From NCBI RefSeq assembly GCF_000378085.1, contig NZ_KB899214.1, positions 169,237-233,236 on the forward strand: a DNA stretch of 64,000 nucleotides, in the 5' to 3' direction. The position numbers and the translations under genes were made by a program. The DNA is from Hoylesella loescheii DSM 19665 = JCM 12249 = ATCC 15930. GTDB taxonomy: Bacteria > Bacteroidota > Bacteroidia > Bacteroidales > Bacteroidaceae. This document shows positions 1-7,312 of the stretch, piece by piece (the stretch's first letter is position 1; each line of letters begins with the position of its first letter). The notes beneath the pieces were generated by a model. It saw nothing but the letters and a program-made list of their open reading frames with translations, was not told where the DNA came from and made no database searches.

Positions 1-81
1 CTCCTGATGATGCGAGTTGGGCGGAGCCTCCTGATGATGCGAGTTTGGCAGAGTAGCCTGATGATGCGAGTTGGGCGTAGT
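1..81. repeat. 27-bp in-frame tandem repeat (three visible copies)
   Basis: Three consecutive 27-bp units (1-27, 28-54, 55-81) share the core CTGATGATGCGAGTT and differ at a few bases. A further partial unit starts at 82. Because 27 is a multiple of 3, copy-number change would add or remove nine residues without a frameshift in the minus-strand gene. Confidence 0.9.
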
Positions 82-439
82 CTCCTGAATTACCCTTTCC
101 CACCTTACATTTTTCCAAGACGAAGTCTACTGCCAATTTCACGAAATCAGCGAATTTAAACTCTGCCTTGATGGAAATTTTGGATGAGGCGACTTTATCA
201 TCTTCTCTATCAATCGCTCCACTCTGTTCTACTTCGCAAAAGCGTGCGATATGCCCGTCTTTTTCAATAAGGTAATGTTCGAACACATCCATAGGGTTTT
301 CCCAAGCATGAAAGCCATTGTTGCACGCTTTTGTCTTACCTTTTTGTTCATACTCCTTACCTACCTCAAACTGGAAACCGCGGCAAGTCATGTCGTTGTT
401 AAAACCTTTGTAGGCCTTTATTTTGTTCTCTGTTTCCAT
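1..439 (-). CDS. DUF7666-like phage protein with 9-residue tandem repeats (3' part outside window)
   Basis: An open frame on the minus strand begins at an ATG at 437-439 and stays open to base 1, so at least 146 codons are visible and the C terminus is missing. The N-terminal part (METENKIKAYKGF, then a FHAWENPMDVFEHY segment) resembles the DUF7666 type of phage/Bacteroides protein. From about residue 116 it turns into near-identical nonapeptide repeats of the form AQLASSGxS, encoded by the 27-bp DNA repeat at the window edge. The regular Gly/Ala/Ser/Leu period suggests a beta-solenoid or surface-like fold, but that is inference. It is the last visible gene of the early leftward prophage operon, 29 bp after the zinc-finger gene. 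The function is unknown, and the repeat number cannot be counted because the gene leaves the window. Confidence 0.75.
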   Translation of the reverse strand, partial: METENKIKAYKGFNNDMTCRGFQFEVGKEYEQKGKTKACNNGFHAWENPMDVFEHYLIEKDGHIARFCEVEQSGAIDREDDKVASSKISIKAEFKFADFVKLAVDFVLEKCKVGKGNSGDYAQLASSGYSAKLASSGGSAQLASSG

Positions 440-468
440 AATTTTATTTGTTAATTCTTTCCATTTTT

Positions 469-789
469 TTAAAGATTGGAATGTTTCTGTTTTCTTACTT
501 TCAATTGCCTTTTAACACCACACCCTGTGCATACAACTCGCATTGAGCCTTTACGCGTTTGTTTGAACTCTCCGCCACATTCGTTACAAGGGTTGCATTT
601 ACACCATTCGGCGATTGCCTTATCGCGTTCTGTGGTGTTCCTCTTAGGGAACATTTCTGGGAACAATACTCTTGATATTCTCTTGTATTCACGAGCAATC
701 CAACGCCCGTCCTTTTCAAGGTGCAGACCATCTCCCATCATGTCGCCAAGTCTTATTAATTGCTGATGAAGTATATCTCTATCGTTCAT
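469..789 (-). CDS. Small phage protein with a C-terminal zinc-ribbon-like motif
   Basis: A 106-residue protein whose C-terminal half carries paired cysteines (CNPCNECGGEF, then about 17 residues later CTGCG). This is the layout expected of a treble-clef or zinc-ribbon fold. The N terminus is helical and charged. It lies in the leftward prophage operon between a 67-residue unknown and the DUF7666-like gene, with short gaps of 36 and 29 bp. A nucleic-acid-binding role is plausible from the cysteine pattern, but I do not recognise the family. Overlapping frames on both strands in this stretch lack family features and are shadows. Confidence 0.7.
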   Translation of the reverse strand: MNDRDILHQQLIRLGDMMGDGLHLEKDGRWIAREYKRISRVLFPEMFPKRNTTERDKAIAEWCKCNPCNECGGEFKQTRKGSMRVVCTGCGVKRQLKVRKQKHSNL

Positions 790-825
790 ATTCTTCTTTT
801 GTTCTAAATGACAATCTTTTGTGGT

Positions 826-1029
826 TCATTTTATTTGGAATTTTCCAAACATGTTAGGTTCATCCGTTTGGCGGATGCCAAGGATAGCATTAACTCGTGC
901 TATCTCGGCGTCCACCTCTTTTTCAACGGTTTTACACTTGTTTAGCACCGACATGTTTCGGCTCTTTGCATACGACCTTTGTAAGTCGCGCATTCGCGAA
1001 ACTTTGTCGAAAAACTCACGACTATTCAT
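826..1029 (-). CDS. Small hypothetical phage protein
   Basis: I place the start at the ATG of MNSREFFDKV at 1029, not at an in-frame ATG 60 bp further upstream. This start gives an 8-bp overlap with the stop of the DUF4494 gene, typical of translational coupling in this operon. The resulting 67-residue protein is basic and probably alpha-helical, with heptad-like spacing in the middle (VLNKCKTVEKEVDAEIARVN). The function is not recognised. Confidence 0.6.
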   Translation of the reverse strand: MNSREFFDKVSRMRDLQRSYAKSRNMSVLNKCKTVEKEVDAEIARVNAILGIRQTDEPNMFGKFQIK

Positions 1030-1492
1030 TGGCGGTCTTTTTCTGCTCGTCCTTATGGAGATAAACGTCAAAGATTTTCGTTTCCTCAACTTTCACCACC
1101 TCGTAATTGAACATAGTTGGCGACATGACATCGTGAATGTATTTCTCGGCTTGTGCGGTCGATGCGGCTTGAACCAAGTAGATTACGTTCTGACGCTTCT
1201 CCTTTCCCGATTTTTCGTCAAGCATGATTAACGAAAGTTTGGTCTTGTAATATTTGTCGTCAGCCTCTTTGTCTGAAAACAAGACCTCCTTGTATTGCGC
1301 CTTGCGGATGTCCTTTATCTCGGCCTCACCTTGCGCGTATGCAGCCATCTCTTCGACGATGCGTTTCTCTGCCTCGCTCCACGTCATTGCGTCTATGGCG
1401 TACGCCTCCGTAACCTTCTTGACAGGGCCGTCTTCTTGCGTTTTCTCGTACTTGAATTTCACTTCGAAAAATTGTGCTATATGACTTTTCAT
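1022..1492 (-). CDS. DUF4494 family phage protein
   Basis: A 156-residue protein that matches what I know of the DUF4494 family of Bacteroidetes phages and mobile elements. It has an N-terminal FFEVKFKYEKTQEDG segment, a middle with TWSEAEKRIVEEM and KYYKTKLSLIMLDEKSGKEK, and a C-terminal NYEVVKVEETKIFDVY. The family has no established function. It sits in the middle of the leftward operon after yopX-like and before the 67-residue gene, which it overlaps by 8 bp. The length is usual for the family. Confidence 0.85.
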   Translation of the reverse strand: MKSHIAQFFEVKFKYEKTQEDGPVKKVTEAYAIDAMTWSEAEKRIVEEMAAYAQGEAEIKDIRKAQYKEVLFSDKEADDKYYKTKLSLIMLDEKSGKEKRQNVIYLVQAASTAQAEKYIHDVMSPTMFNYEVVKVEETKIFDVYLHKDEQKKTANE

Positions 1493-1537
1493 TTTTTTTG
1501 TTTAAAATATTGTTGTTAAATAATTATATGTTTATTA

Positions 1538-1957
1538 TTACCCAATCATTTCGGGATTGTTCTGTATGTCTCCTACTACCAAGACCTTACCTCCGTAGTC
1601 AACCACGACGATACCGTACAGCGACCACGACTTCTCGCCCTTAATCGGTCTTGGGTAAACCACATCGTAGCAATATCCGCGCACACCGCCCGTCACCACC
1701 CCGATTACCCTGCCGTCCAATCCCGCGAGGATGTCTCCATTGTAGATTTCCTTTCCTTTTAAATCCACAAGACCCGTATATTGGCCTACCGTGTCCCCGT
1801 CGACCATGAAGTCGGCAGGCTCTGTGAACGGGTTTACAAACTCGTCCCCCACGATGAAGTGCTGCCCGCGGTTAACGAAGTAGTAGCCGTGCAGCCACTT
1901 TTTGTTCTTGGTATTCCAGCCCCTGAACTTAATCTGACCTTTCATTTTCTTTTTCAA
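1538..1957 (-). CDS. YopX family phage protein
   Basis: A 139-residue protein with the signature words of the YopX family: IKFRGWNTKNKKWLHG near the N terminus, TVGQYTGLVDLKGKEIYNGDI in the middle and a closing GDIQNNPEM. YopX proteins are common in Gram-positive and Bacteroidetes prophages and fold as a small beta domain, with function unknown. The start overlaps the end of the preceding membrane-protein gene by 29 bp. An internal ATG four codons later (MKGQIKF) would shorten the overlap and is an alternative start. Confidence 0.88.
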   Translation of the reverse strand: MKKKMKGQIKFRGWNTKNKKWLHGYYFVNRGQHFIVGDEFVNPFTEPADFMVDGDTVGQYTGLVDLKGKEIYNGDILAGLDGRVIGVVTGGVRGYCYDVVYPRPIKGEKSWSLYGIVVVDYGGKVLVVGDIQNNPEMIG

Positions 1958-2198
1958 TTTCCCTTTTGATTATTTCGTTGATTTTGGCCGCACTCTTGTA
2001 GTCCTCATTCTTTACGAGTTCACTACGTAAGAATAGCAATTGGTTAATGAGAACCATACTATAACGGCTATTTGTATAGTTAAGGTACTTCTCAACACGG
2101 TTAGCCAATTTCTTGAACTCCCGACAGATGTAGAGGATGCAGCAGACATTGGTGATTACCAGCAGCGCATAAGCGATTATTTTAACGTCTTCCATCAT
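1929..2198 (-). CDS. Small single-pass membrane protein with charged helical tail
   Basis: An 89-residue protein. Residues 6-26 form one hydrophobic segment (IIAYALLVITNVCCILYI), followed by a long polar, probably coiled-coil tail ending in REIEKENERSD. Its ATG overlaps the stop of the upstream gene (ATGA at 2195-2198), so it is translationally coupled in the phage operon. There is no recognisable family. A membrane-associated accessory role is inferred from the hydrophobic segment only. Confidence 0.65.
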   Translation of the reverse strand: MMEDVKIIAYALLVITNVCCILYICREFKKLANRVEKYLNYTNSRYSMVLINQLLFLRSELVKNEDYKSAAKINEIIKREIEKENERSD

Positions 2199-2731
2199 GC
2201 GAACAGTTCTAGTTGTTGGGGGTTGTACAATGATTTAAATTGGTTAATCCTAACCATCGCCTCGTTGAGTTTTGGTAAGACGGATACTCCCCTTGCGCGA
2301 CTTTTGTCTTCTTCTTCGTCGTCATCGGGGATTCCCCCTCGAAAAGCAATGTCATCAAGCACTTGTTGGCAGCATTTCTTTGCCATATCAAGTCCAGCTA
2401 CGATGGCCTTTTTCTCGTTGTCAAACCCCTTGTCTGCATCTTCGACAAAACGCGTAGGGGAACTTGAATACCTATCCCAAAAGCATGTCGACACTCCGAA
2501 ATTCCATCGCCCATTGTCAGATTTCGCAGTCGTAATTTTAATCTGACATACGCTGTTCTTCCAATCTACGCAGACGCGCGGCGTCATGCATACTCCGTGG
2601 ATATTGAACCCGAACTCCCCATGCTGGTGCACCACCTCCGAGCTGGGATGCGTACGCACCCACTCCGACCACTCGTCAGAGGTGAATGTCCGCCCGTCAC
2701 ACGGACACCTCATAAAATATTTTTCTTCCAT
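2195..2731 (-). CDS. Hypothetical phage protein
   Basis: A 178-residue soluble protein. The N terminus has RCPCDGRTFTSDEWSEW. The middle is rich in Trp, Cys and Phe and looks like a small beta domain (WKNSVCQIKITTA, WNFGVSTCFWDRY). An acidic stretch DDDEEEDKSR near residue 138 links to a helical end. It is preceded by a 93-bp gap holding no convincing gene and overlaps the next gene by 4 bp. I do not recognise the family. Confidence 0.65.
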   Translation of the reverse strand: MEEKYFMRCPCDGRTFTSDEWSEWVRTHPSSEVVHQHGEFGFNIHGVCMTPRVCVDWKNSVCQIKITTAKSDNGRWNFGVSTCFWDRYSSSPTRFVEDADKGFDNEKKAIVAGLDMAKKCCQQVLDDIAFRGGIPDDDEEEDKSRARGVSVLPKLNEAMVRINQFKSLYNPQQLELFA

Positions 2732-2824
2732 TTTATTTGTTGTTATAATTTGTCAAAAGGCCTTGTTTGCGACACGTCCGTATCGCGTTCTCGATATAAC
2801 ATTCCGCGTTCGGCTAAAAAATGG

Positions 2825-3160
2825 CTATTCCCAATCATATTTCGACCAAGCGAAACGTTTGCGATGCTGGATATACTGCATGTCGTGTTGGCGGTCGTAC
2901 GCCTCTCGCTCGAATGTCACATTGCGATACGCTTTGCGCCAATTCCAGAAGTAGAGCATCGCCAATACAAAGTCAATAATGTAGAGTAGGTAAAATCCGA
3001 TGAACCAAAGTTCTTTTTCTTGCTCGTAGTGGATACACTCGTGGTTGTAGTCCGCGCTTGTGAAGCGCGCCCTTTGGTCGTTCCTCACGACTATCCAGCG
3101 AAGCAATGTTATCGCCTTGTATCCCTTGAAAGGAAACCAACTGCAATAAACGATTTTCAT
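2825..3160 (-). CDS. Small HExxH-containing membrane protein, putative metallopeptidase-like
   Basis: A 111-residue protein with an HECIH motif (HExxH zinc-binding pattern) at about residues 41-45, followed by one long hydrophobic segment (IGFYLLYIIDFVLAMLYFW) and a conserved-looking FEREAYDRQ region with a possible third acidic ligand. This order (short N-terminal domain, HExxH, membrane helix, E-rich segment) is seen in small uncharacterised Bacteroidetes proteins. At this size it would be a minimal zinc-dependent module. Catalysis is not shown. The start overlaps the previous stop by 4 bp (3157-3160). Confidence 0.65.
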   Translation of the reverse strand: MKIVYCSWFPFKGYKAITLLRWIVVRNDQRARFTSADYNHECIHYEQEKELWFIGFYLLYIIDFVLAMLYFWNWRKAYRNVTFEREAYDRQHDMQYIQHRKRFAWSKYDWE

Positions 3161-3507
3161 TTCACCGACCCTCTCTTCATCAACTCTTCCACCAGCGCAT
3201 CGGCTAATTCAATGGATATTTTGGCAACACTATTCTTGTAATTGTTGATTAGGCCTTCTAGTTTCAGATTGGCACGGCTAGCAATCGATATGGCCGCATT
3301 AATCCTCACCTGCTGCCAATCGATAGGCTTAGCAGTCCTAACCCCCATTCTGCGATACTCGATGTCCCCGTCGGATATACGATGTTCGCACCACGTCACG
3401 TCTTTCAGGTCGTTGAAATTTGCGTTCAAAGCCTCAACTTCCGAAAGCCCTGTTGTGAGGTATATTCTTTGGGGCGCGTCTTTGATTTTTGATTTCTTGT
3501 TGTACAT
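3157..3507 (-). CDS. Hypothetical phage protein
   Basis: A 116-residue protein without a recognised domain. The first third is basic, and the second half is predicted as two long helices (IDWQQVRINAAISIASRANLKLEGLINNY and the SIELADALVEELMKRG end). It lies between the DUF6633 gene (15 bp upstream) and the HExxH gene, which it overlaps by the ATGA at 3157-3160. The position next to replication genes suggests an early-phage role, but nothing more specific is supported. Confidence 0.6.
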   Translation of the reverse strand: MYNKKSKIKDAPQRIYLTTGLSEVEALNANFNDLKDVTWCEHRISDGDIEYRRMGVRTAKPIDWQQVRINAAISIASRANLKLEGLINNYKNSVAKISIELADALVEELMKRGSVK

Positions 3508-3522
3508 GTCTCCTAAATAATA

Positions 3523-4233
3523 TTATATTTGCTGCTTCTTTTTCGTTTTAACGTATTCAATTCCAGCTAACGATAAGTTATGAAGCCGACAGGATTTTAA
3601 CGCGATAGACGCGCAATTTAACATTCTTAATTGTTTCAGCTTAATGTATACCTCGTAACTTATCGCCTCCGAGGCCTGCATTTCCCGTTCTTTTTTCATC
3701 TCTTCGTGGTCGTGACGCGCAATGGTCTCGGAGCGTTCGCCTCGGAACACCGCCAGCGCGGAGGTTATCACCATCGGGTCGACATTGCCGTAGAAGCGTC
3801 CGTACCGTCCTGCTTTGAAGCGTGAGAAGAAAAGCATCAGTTCGGTTGTCTTGAGGTAGGAATACTCACTTGCGATTACCCTCGCGCACTCTTCCAGCTG
3901 CGCATCGGTTAGTTTGTTTTTACAGCCGCAGTACTCGGATAGGTTCAGCAGCTGCGGAACTAGCCACGATGTCGGCATGTTCTTTCCATAGGCCGCCCGT
4001 AATGTTCCCAGCGTGGGGGCAGAGCCGAAATGGCATCTGTCGGGATGTTCGCCGAACTCCACTTGGCGGTCGGGGTTGAAGAGGCACATAAAGTTCTCGC
4101 GGTCGCCGTACCTAGCGAGGCATGCCTTGGCCATCGGCTGCTCGGGCGTCGTCTTCGGCAAAGAGCCTGCGGACGATGTTGGCTGCCGCTTCAACTCGTT
4201 GAGCCGCTGATTGATTGTCTGTCTGATTTCCAT
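3523..4233 (-). CDS. DUF6633 family protein, replication-module associated
   Basis: The family-like part contains LARYGDRENFMCLFNP, ASWLVPQLLNLSEYCGC-type words (here TSWLVPQLLNLSEYCGC) and ELMLFFSRFKAGRYGRFYG, features I associate with DUF6633 proteins of Bacteroidetes phages. I chose the ATG at 4233 (MEIRQTINQRL) because a short helical lead before the conserved part is usual. An ATG at 4134 (MAKACLARYG) is the alternative, and an in-frame ATG at 4329 is unlikely because it lies deep inside the upstream gene. With the chosen start the protein has 236 residues and overlaps the replication gene by 122 bp in another frame. It is likely to act with that replication protein, by position only. 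Confidence 0.7.
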   Translation of the reverse strand: MEIRQTINQRLNELKRQPTSSAGSLPKTTPEQPMAKACLARYGDRENFMCLFNPDRQVEFGEHPDRCHFGSAPTLGTLRAAYGKNMPTSWLVPQLLNLSEYCGCKNKLTDAQLEECARVIASEYSYLKTTELMLFFSRFKAGRYGRFYGNVDPMVITSALAVFRGERSETIARHDHEEMKKEREMQASEAISYEVYIKLKQLRMLNCASIALKSCRLHNLSLAGIEYVKTKKKQQI

Positions 4234-4981
4234 TTGATGTCGTTGTTTGTCGGTTGTCGAAATTCCCGTCCAAAACCTTTGGGAAGTTGTTGGGGCGGAA
4301 TATCCACTCGAAGCTTGCGATGAAGCCACGCCCGCCGCCTCCGTTGAGGAAGTCGCTCCGTGCGGCTTTCGCTATGGCCTCCCGCACGGCGTCGATGCCG
4401 TACTCGCGAAACCTCGCGGTTAGGAATGCCAGCCTTTGTCCTTTCAGTTTGCCGCGGACTTTTGGTATCGGCTTGTCGAACATTTCGCGGTTGAATATTT
4501 CCCGTATTTCTTCCGCATCAAACTTGGCCTCGGCCTTTTGCATGTTGTCGGTAGACAACATCTTTTCTTTCTTATCTTTCTTTTCCTTTCTTCTGTTTGT
4601 GTCCCCTATGGTGTCCCCTATGGTGTCCCCTATGGTGTCCCCTATGGTGTCCCCTTGCTCTTGGTAACGTCCATAATTACAGATGGTTAAGACTGATGTT
4701 TGCCTGTCCCTTACAGTGCGCGTTATCATCCCGTCTTTCTCTAATAGTTGTAAAAAGCGAATTATCCTTTTCCTATTCCGTCCCCAGCGTTCTGATAGGT
4801 ATGAGATTGAGGCGATAGTCTGTCCGCGTTTCAGTGTAAACAGATGCGCGTCGTACATCACCTTGTGGTCATTCCATGCGGCCATTGTAAGCAAATCAAA
4901 CCACCATTTGAAAAACTCCGCATCTTGGAATATCCAATGCTTGGTGATGTCGCGGCTTAGTTTTATCCAACCATCTACCAT
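4112..4981 (-). CDS. Phage replication initiation protein, DnaD-like / winged-helix
   Basis: A 289-residue protein. The N terminus (GWIKLSRDITKHWIF, then WWFDLLTMAAW, then LKRGQTIASISYLSERWG) is the winged-helix DNA-binding domain of phage replisome organisers. Residues about 110-128 are a low-complexity GDTI repeat and a lysine-rich linker. A C-terminal domain around KLKGQRLAFLTARFREYG and SDFLNGGGGRGFIASFEWIF matches the DnaD-like end of such proteins. It is expected to bind the phage origin and recruit the host helicase. There is a 12-bp gap to the upstream unknown, and its 3' end overlaps DUF6633. Confidence 0.8.
   Translation of the reverse strand: MVDGWIKLSRDITKHWIFQDAEFFKWWFDLLTMAAWNDHKVMYDAHLFTLKRGQTIASISYLSERWGRNRKRIIRFLQLLEKDGMITRTVRDRQTSVLTICNYGRYQEQGDTIGDTIGDTIGDTIGDTNRRKEKKDKKEKMLSTDNMQKAEAKFDAEEIREIFNREMFDKPIPKVRGKLKGQRLAFLTARFREYGIDAVREAIAKAARSDFLNGGGGRGFIASFEWIFRPNNFPKVLDGNFDNRQTTTSNGNQTDNQSAAQRVEAAANIVRRLFAEDDARAADGQGMPR
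4599..4655. repeat. 12-bp tandem repeat inside the replication gene
   Basis: Four perfect copies of GTGTCCCCTATG plus a partial fifth. Read on the minus strand they encode (GDTI)n in frame, exactly at the linker between the DNA-binding and DnaD-like domains. The identical DNA copies (not only protein copies) indicate recent expansion by slippage. Confidence 0.95.
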
Positions 4982-4993
4982 TATAAGCCTCCT

Positions 4994-5581
4994 TTATCCT
5001 AGAATATACTTCGCCCAATATTGCATGAACTGCTCGGCAGCATACCTTGCCAAACTCTCGTTCTTCAACATGAGGCACGCAGGTGCATAGGCGGATAGGG
5101 ACATATTGTCGATATTGTGCTTCCACGCCATGCCTCCGATATTTGGAAAGCGACGTGAGAATACGGGCTGTATGTCTTCTGCCTCATCGTCTGTCATGTC
5201 TTCCAATACATCCTTTGGGTATAGTTCGAACATCGGCAAATAGCAGAAACTATGTCCACCCCATTTCCACCCCTCGTTGAGTGCGGCTACGATGATGCGC
5301 AGCTCGAAGAATGCCAACGCACACTCGTCACCCCCAATCTTGGCCAAGGCCTCTTCAGCTTCCATGTAACCAATCACATACGGGTGGCCGTATCCTAACG
5401 CCTCAATGGCATCATTGAGCGACTGGATGCGCTCTTTTACGCTGGTTGGGTGCAGATTTCGCTTCCCAAACACGCTTGCCAACTCCTGCTCCACATACTC
5501 TCGTGTTATATTCGGGCGAGTGGTGAGCGATTTGTATAGTTTGTGCAACTCGGTCTTTTTAATCGTTATTCTTGTTTTCAT
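4994..5581 (-). CDS. Hypothetical phage protein
   Basis: A 195-residue, mostly helical protein with no family I recognise. Visible features are a basic N terminus (KTRITIKKTELHKLYKSL), a central EALGYGHPYVIGYMEAEEALAKIG and a tryptophan/glycine-rich GWKWGGHSFCYLPMFELYP. It lies between the MBL-fold gene (14-bp gap) and the replication gene (12-bp gap), so it belongs to the recombination/replication block of the early operon. Confidence 0.6.
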   Translation of the reverse strand: MKTRITIKKTELHKLYKSLTTRPNITREYVEQELASVFGKRNLHPTSVKERIQSLNDAIEALGYGHPYVIGYMEAEEALAKIGGDECALAFFELRIIVAALNEGWKWGGHSFCYLPMFELYPKDVLEDMTDDEAEDIQPVFSRRFPNIGGMAWKHNIDNMSLSAYAPACLMLKNESLARYAAEQFMQYWAKYILG

Positions 5582-5595
5582 TGTTTTTACTTTCG

Positions 5596-6336
5596 CTAAT
5601 ATGGTTCTTTTGATAAATCCATTACAAAACCGCGTTCGGCAACATAAACGGGTTTGCCCGTGGCCTTGCCTATCTCGCTTTTAAATAGTTCCGCATTGGA
5701 GTTATTGCCGCTAAGGTGTATCAGCACAATTTCTTTCACCTGCGTAATGTCGTTTTCGGTCAACACGCCCTTGGCGGTCTGCAACTCCATGTGTGAGCGC
5801 ATAAGGCGTTCGCGCATTACGGCAGGTACAAGTCCGCTGTCGATATTCCGTTGGAGTGTGGCATCAGAATAGTTGCATTCAAGCATGATGTGGTCAAGGG
5901 GCGGCAATTGCCATTCGAGCATCATCGTGTCGGTGACGAATAGAAGCTTGCCCATCTCGACATGCTCAATGATGAACCCTACACAAGGCACGTCATGCGC
6001 CACTTCAAGGACTAATATGCGAAATCCGCCAATGACATATCCGCGCATTGATTGGATTGTTTTGCATAATGTGCGATATTTAACGTCTAGCGCGACGAAT
6101 ACGTCCTCGATGGCTAGCACCCTTATCCCTGCCTTGATAACGTCATGTAGGGCTTTGGAATGGTCTGAATGCCTATGACTAACTAGGCAGCCGACAACGC
6201 CACGCAAGTCGTAGTCAAGTCCTCGCTTTATCTCGCGGAATGGCAAACCGCATTCGAGGATAAGCTTTTCGCCACTATCGCTCTGCAATATGTAGCAGTT
6301 CCCGCTACTGCCCGAGCCTAGGCATTTCAGTACCAT
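5596..6336 (-). CDS. MBL-fold metallo-hydrolase, YycJ/WalJ-like, possible phage nuclease
   Basis: A 246-residue protein. It opens with LGSGSSGNCYILQ and carries the metal-binding SHRHSDHSKA (HxHxDH) near residue 55, followed by FVTDT and LIHLSGNNSN, which supply the remaining ligands typical of YycJ/WalJ-type beta-lactamase folds. Members are thought to act on nucleic acids. Here it lies 23 bp after recT, a position often taken by an exonuclease in phage annealing systems, so a nuclease partner of RecT is a reasonable inference. All expected metal-ligand motifs seem present. Confidence 0.85.
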   Translation of the reverse strand: MVLKCLGSGSSGNCYILQSDSGEKLILECGLPFREIKRGLDYDLRGVVGCLVSHRHSDHSKALHDVIKAGIRVLAIEDVFVALDVKYRTLCKTIQSMRGYVIGGFRILVLEVAHDVPCVGFIIEHVEMGKLLFVTDTMMLEWQLPPLDHIMLECNYSDATLQRNIDSGLVPAVMRERLMRSHMELQTAKGVLTENDITQVKEIVLIHLSGNNSNAELFKSEIGKATGKPVYVAERGFVMDLSKEPY

Positions 6337-6359
6337 TCCAAATTCCCCCTACACATTTG

Positions 6360-7283
6360 TTAGTAATTGGGCGCGGCATCAGTATTTTGTTCGGCTGGTG
6401 CTTGCCCTTGCGTTATTTCCCCCGTCTCCGTGTCGATATGTTCGTATTCCACGGCTTCTGCAATTATTGTTTTGCTGTTGCCATGTTCGGCGATGGTTTC
6501 ATCGCGTGAATTACCAGCATCCTCAACATCCTTGTCCATTGCGGATTGCATTTCAACGGAAAGGTAGCCATACTTCGACAACAGTCGGCGTATCACGGTC
6601 TTCAATCCCATGTCGTTGAAATTTCCCTGCCACCCCACTTGTGAGGACACCGCGCCAGACTGGGCGGCAGCAATCAGAGCCTCGGCCGTGGGCTTATTCC
6701 TGCCCTTGAAAGAGGGCGAATAGCGTAAGGCGTAAGCGGCCATTTCCTCAATAGACACGTAGAGTGTCTTAGAGAAACCGTTTAACAGCTCGAAGTAGCA
6801 GAAGTAACCGACAATCTTGTCGGATTTTTTTTCTCCATCGAACGCGACCTCGCCTTTGAGCTTGTCGACCTTACGGAGTTCACCCTCATATACGAAGTCC
6901 GCGTTGATAGTGCGGTATTGCCCCGTGCGCATCGCCAGCTGGATGTAACCTTTATAACCAGGCACAAATGTTGGCGTTGGCACTTTCGACCAAGAACCAT
7001 CGGGGTTTTTGACTGAATTGTTAAAGACTATGATGTATGCAAATCCCAAAGCCCTATTCAGCGGCAGGCGTAGTGTGGCTGCGCGTAGTGCTTCCAACAC
7101 AACCGACTTGGCATCGCATGTCTGTAATTGTTTTTCATTTACGTATAGGTCGATTAGTGATGCCACGAAGGTATCCTTATGTTCCCCAAGGGCATTCTTA
7201 AACTGCGCTTCTATTGACGGCGCAGCGATAATCGATTTAAGTACATCGACTGGTTTTTCTTTTTTTGCGATTTCGTTTGACAT
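6360..7283 (-). CDS. recT: RecT family single-strand annealing protein
   Basis: A 307-residue protein. The conserved core includes LPLNRALGFAYIIVFNNS, FVPGYKGYIQLAMRTGQYRTINADFVYEGE and, later, the GAVSSQVGWQGNFNDMGLKTVIRRLLSKYG segment diagnostic of RecT. RecT anneals complementary single strands and promotes phage recombination, normally together with a 5'-3' exonuclease. The acidic, Gln-rich tail is usual for the family. It is flanked by a Rad50-like ATPase upstream (29-bp gap) and an MBL-fold hydrolase downstream. No RecE or YqaJ exonuclease is visible. Confidence 0.93.
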   Translation of the reverse strand: MSNEIAKKEKPVDVLKSIIAAPSIEAQFKNALGEHKDTFVASLIDLYVNEKQLQTCDAKSVVLEALRAATLRLPLNRALGFAYIIVFNNSVKNPDGSWSKVPTPTFVPGYKGYIQLAMRTGQYRTINADFVYEGELRKVDKLKGEVAFDGEKKSDKIVGYFCYFELLNGFSKTLYVSIEEMAAYALRYSPSFKGRNKPTAEALIAAAQSGAVSSQVGWQGNFNDMGLKTVIRRLLSKYGYLSVEMQSAMDKDVEDAGNSRDETIAEHGNSKTIIAEAVEYEHIDTETGEITQGQAPAEQNTDAAPNY

Positions 7284-7312
7284 AATTCTTTCTTGTTATT
7301 TAAGTGAATAAT

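Noticed and set aside
2732-2824. A 19-codon minus-strand frame (MLYRERDTDVSQ...) in the gap
   Set aside because: Too short, no family likeness and no coupling to neighbours; reported as a gap only.
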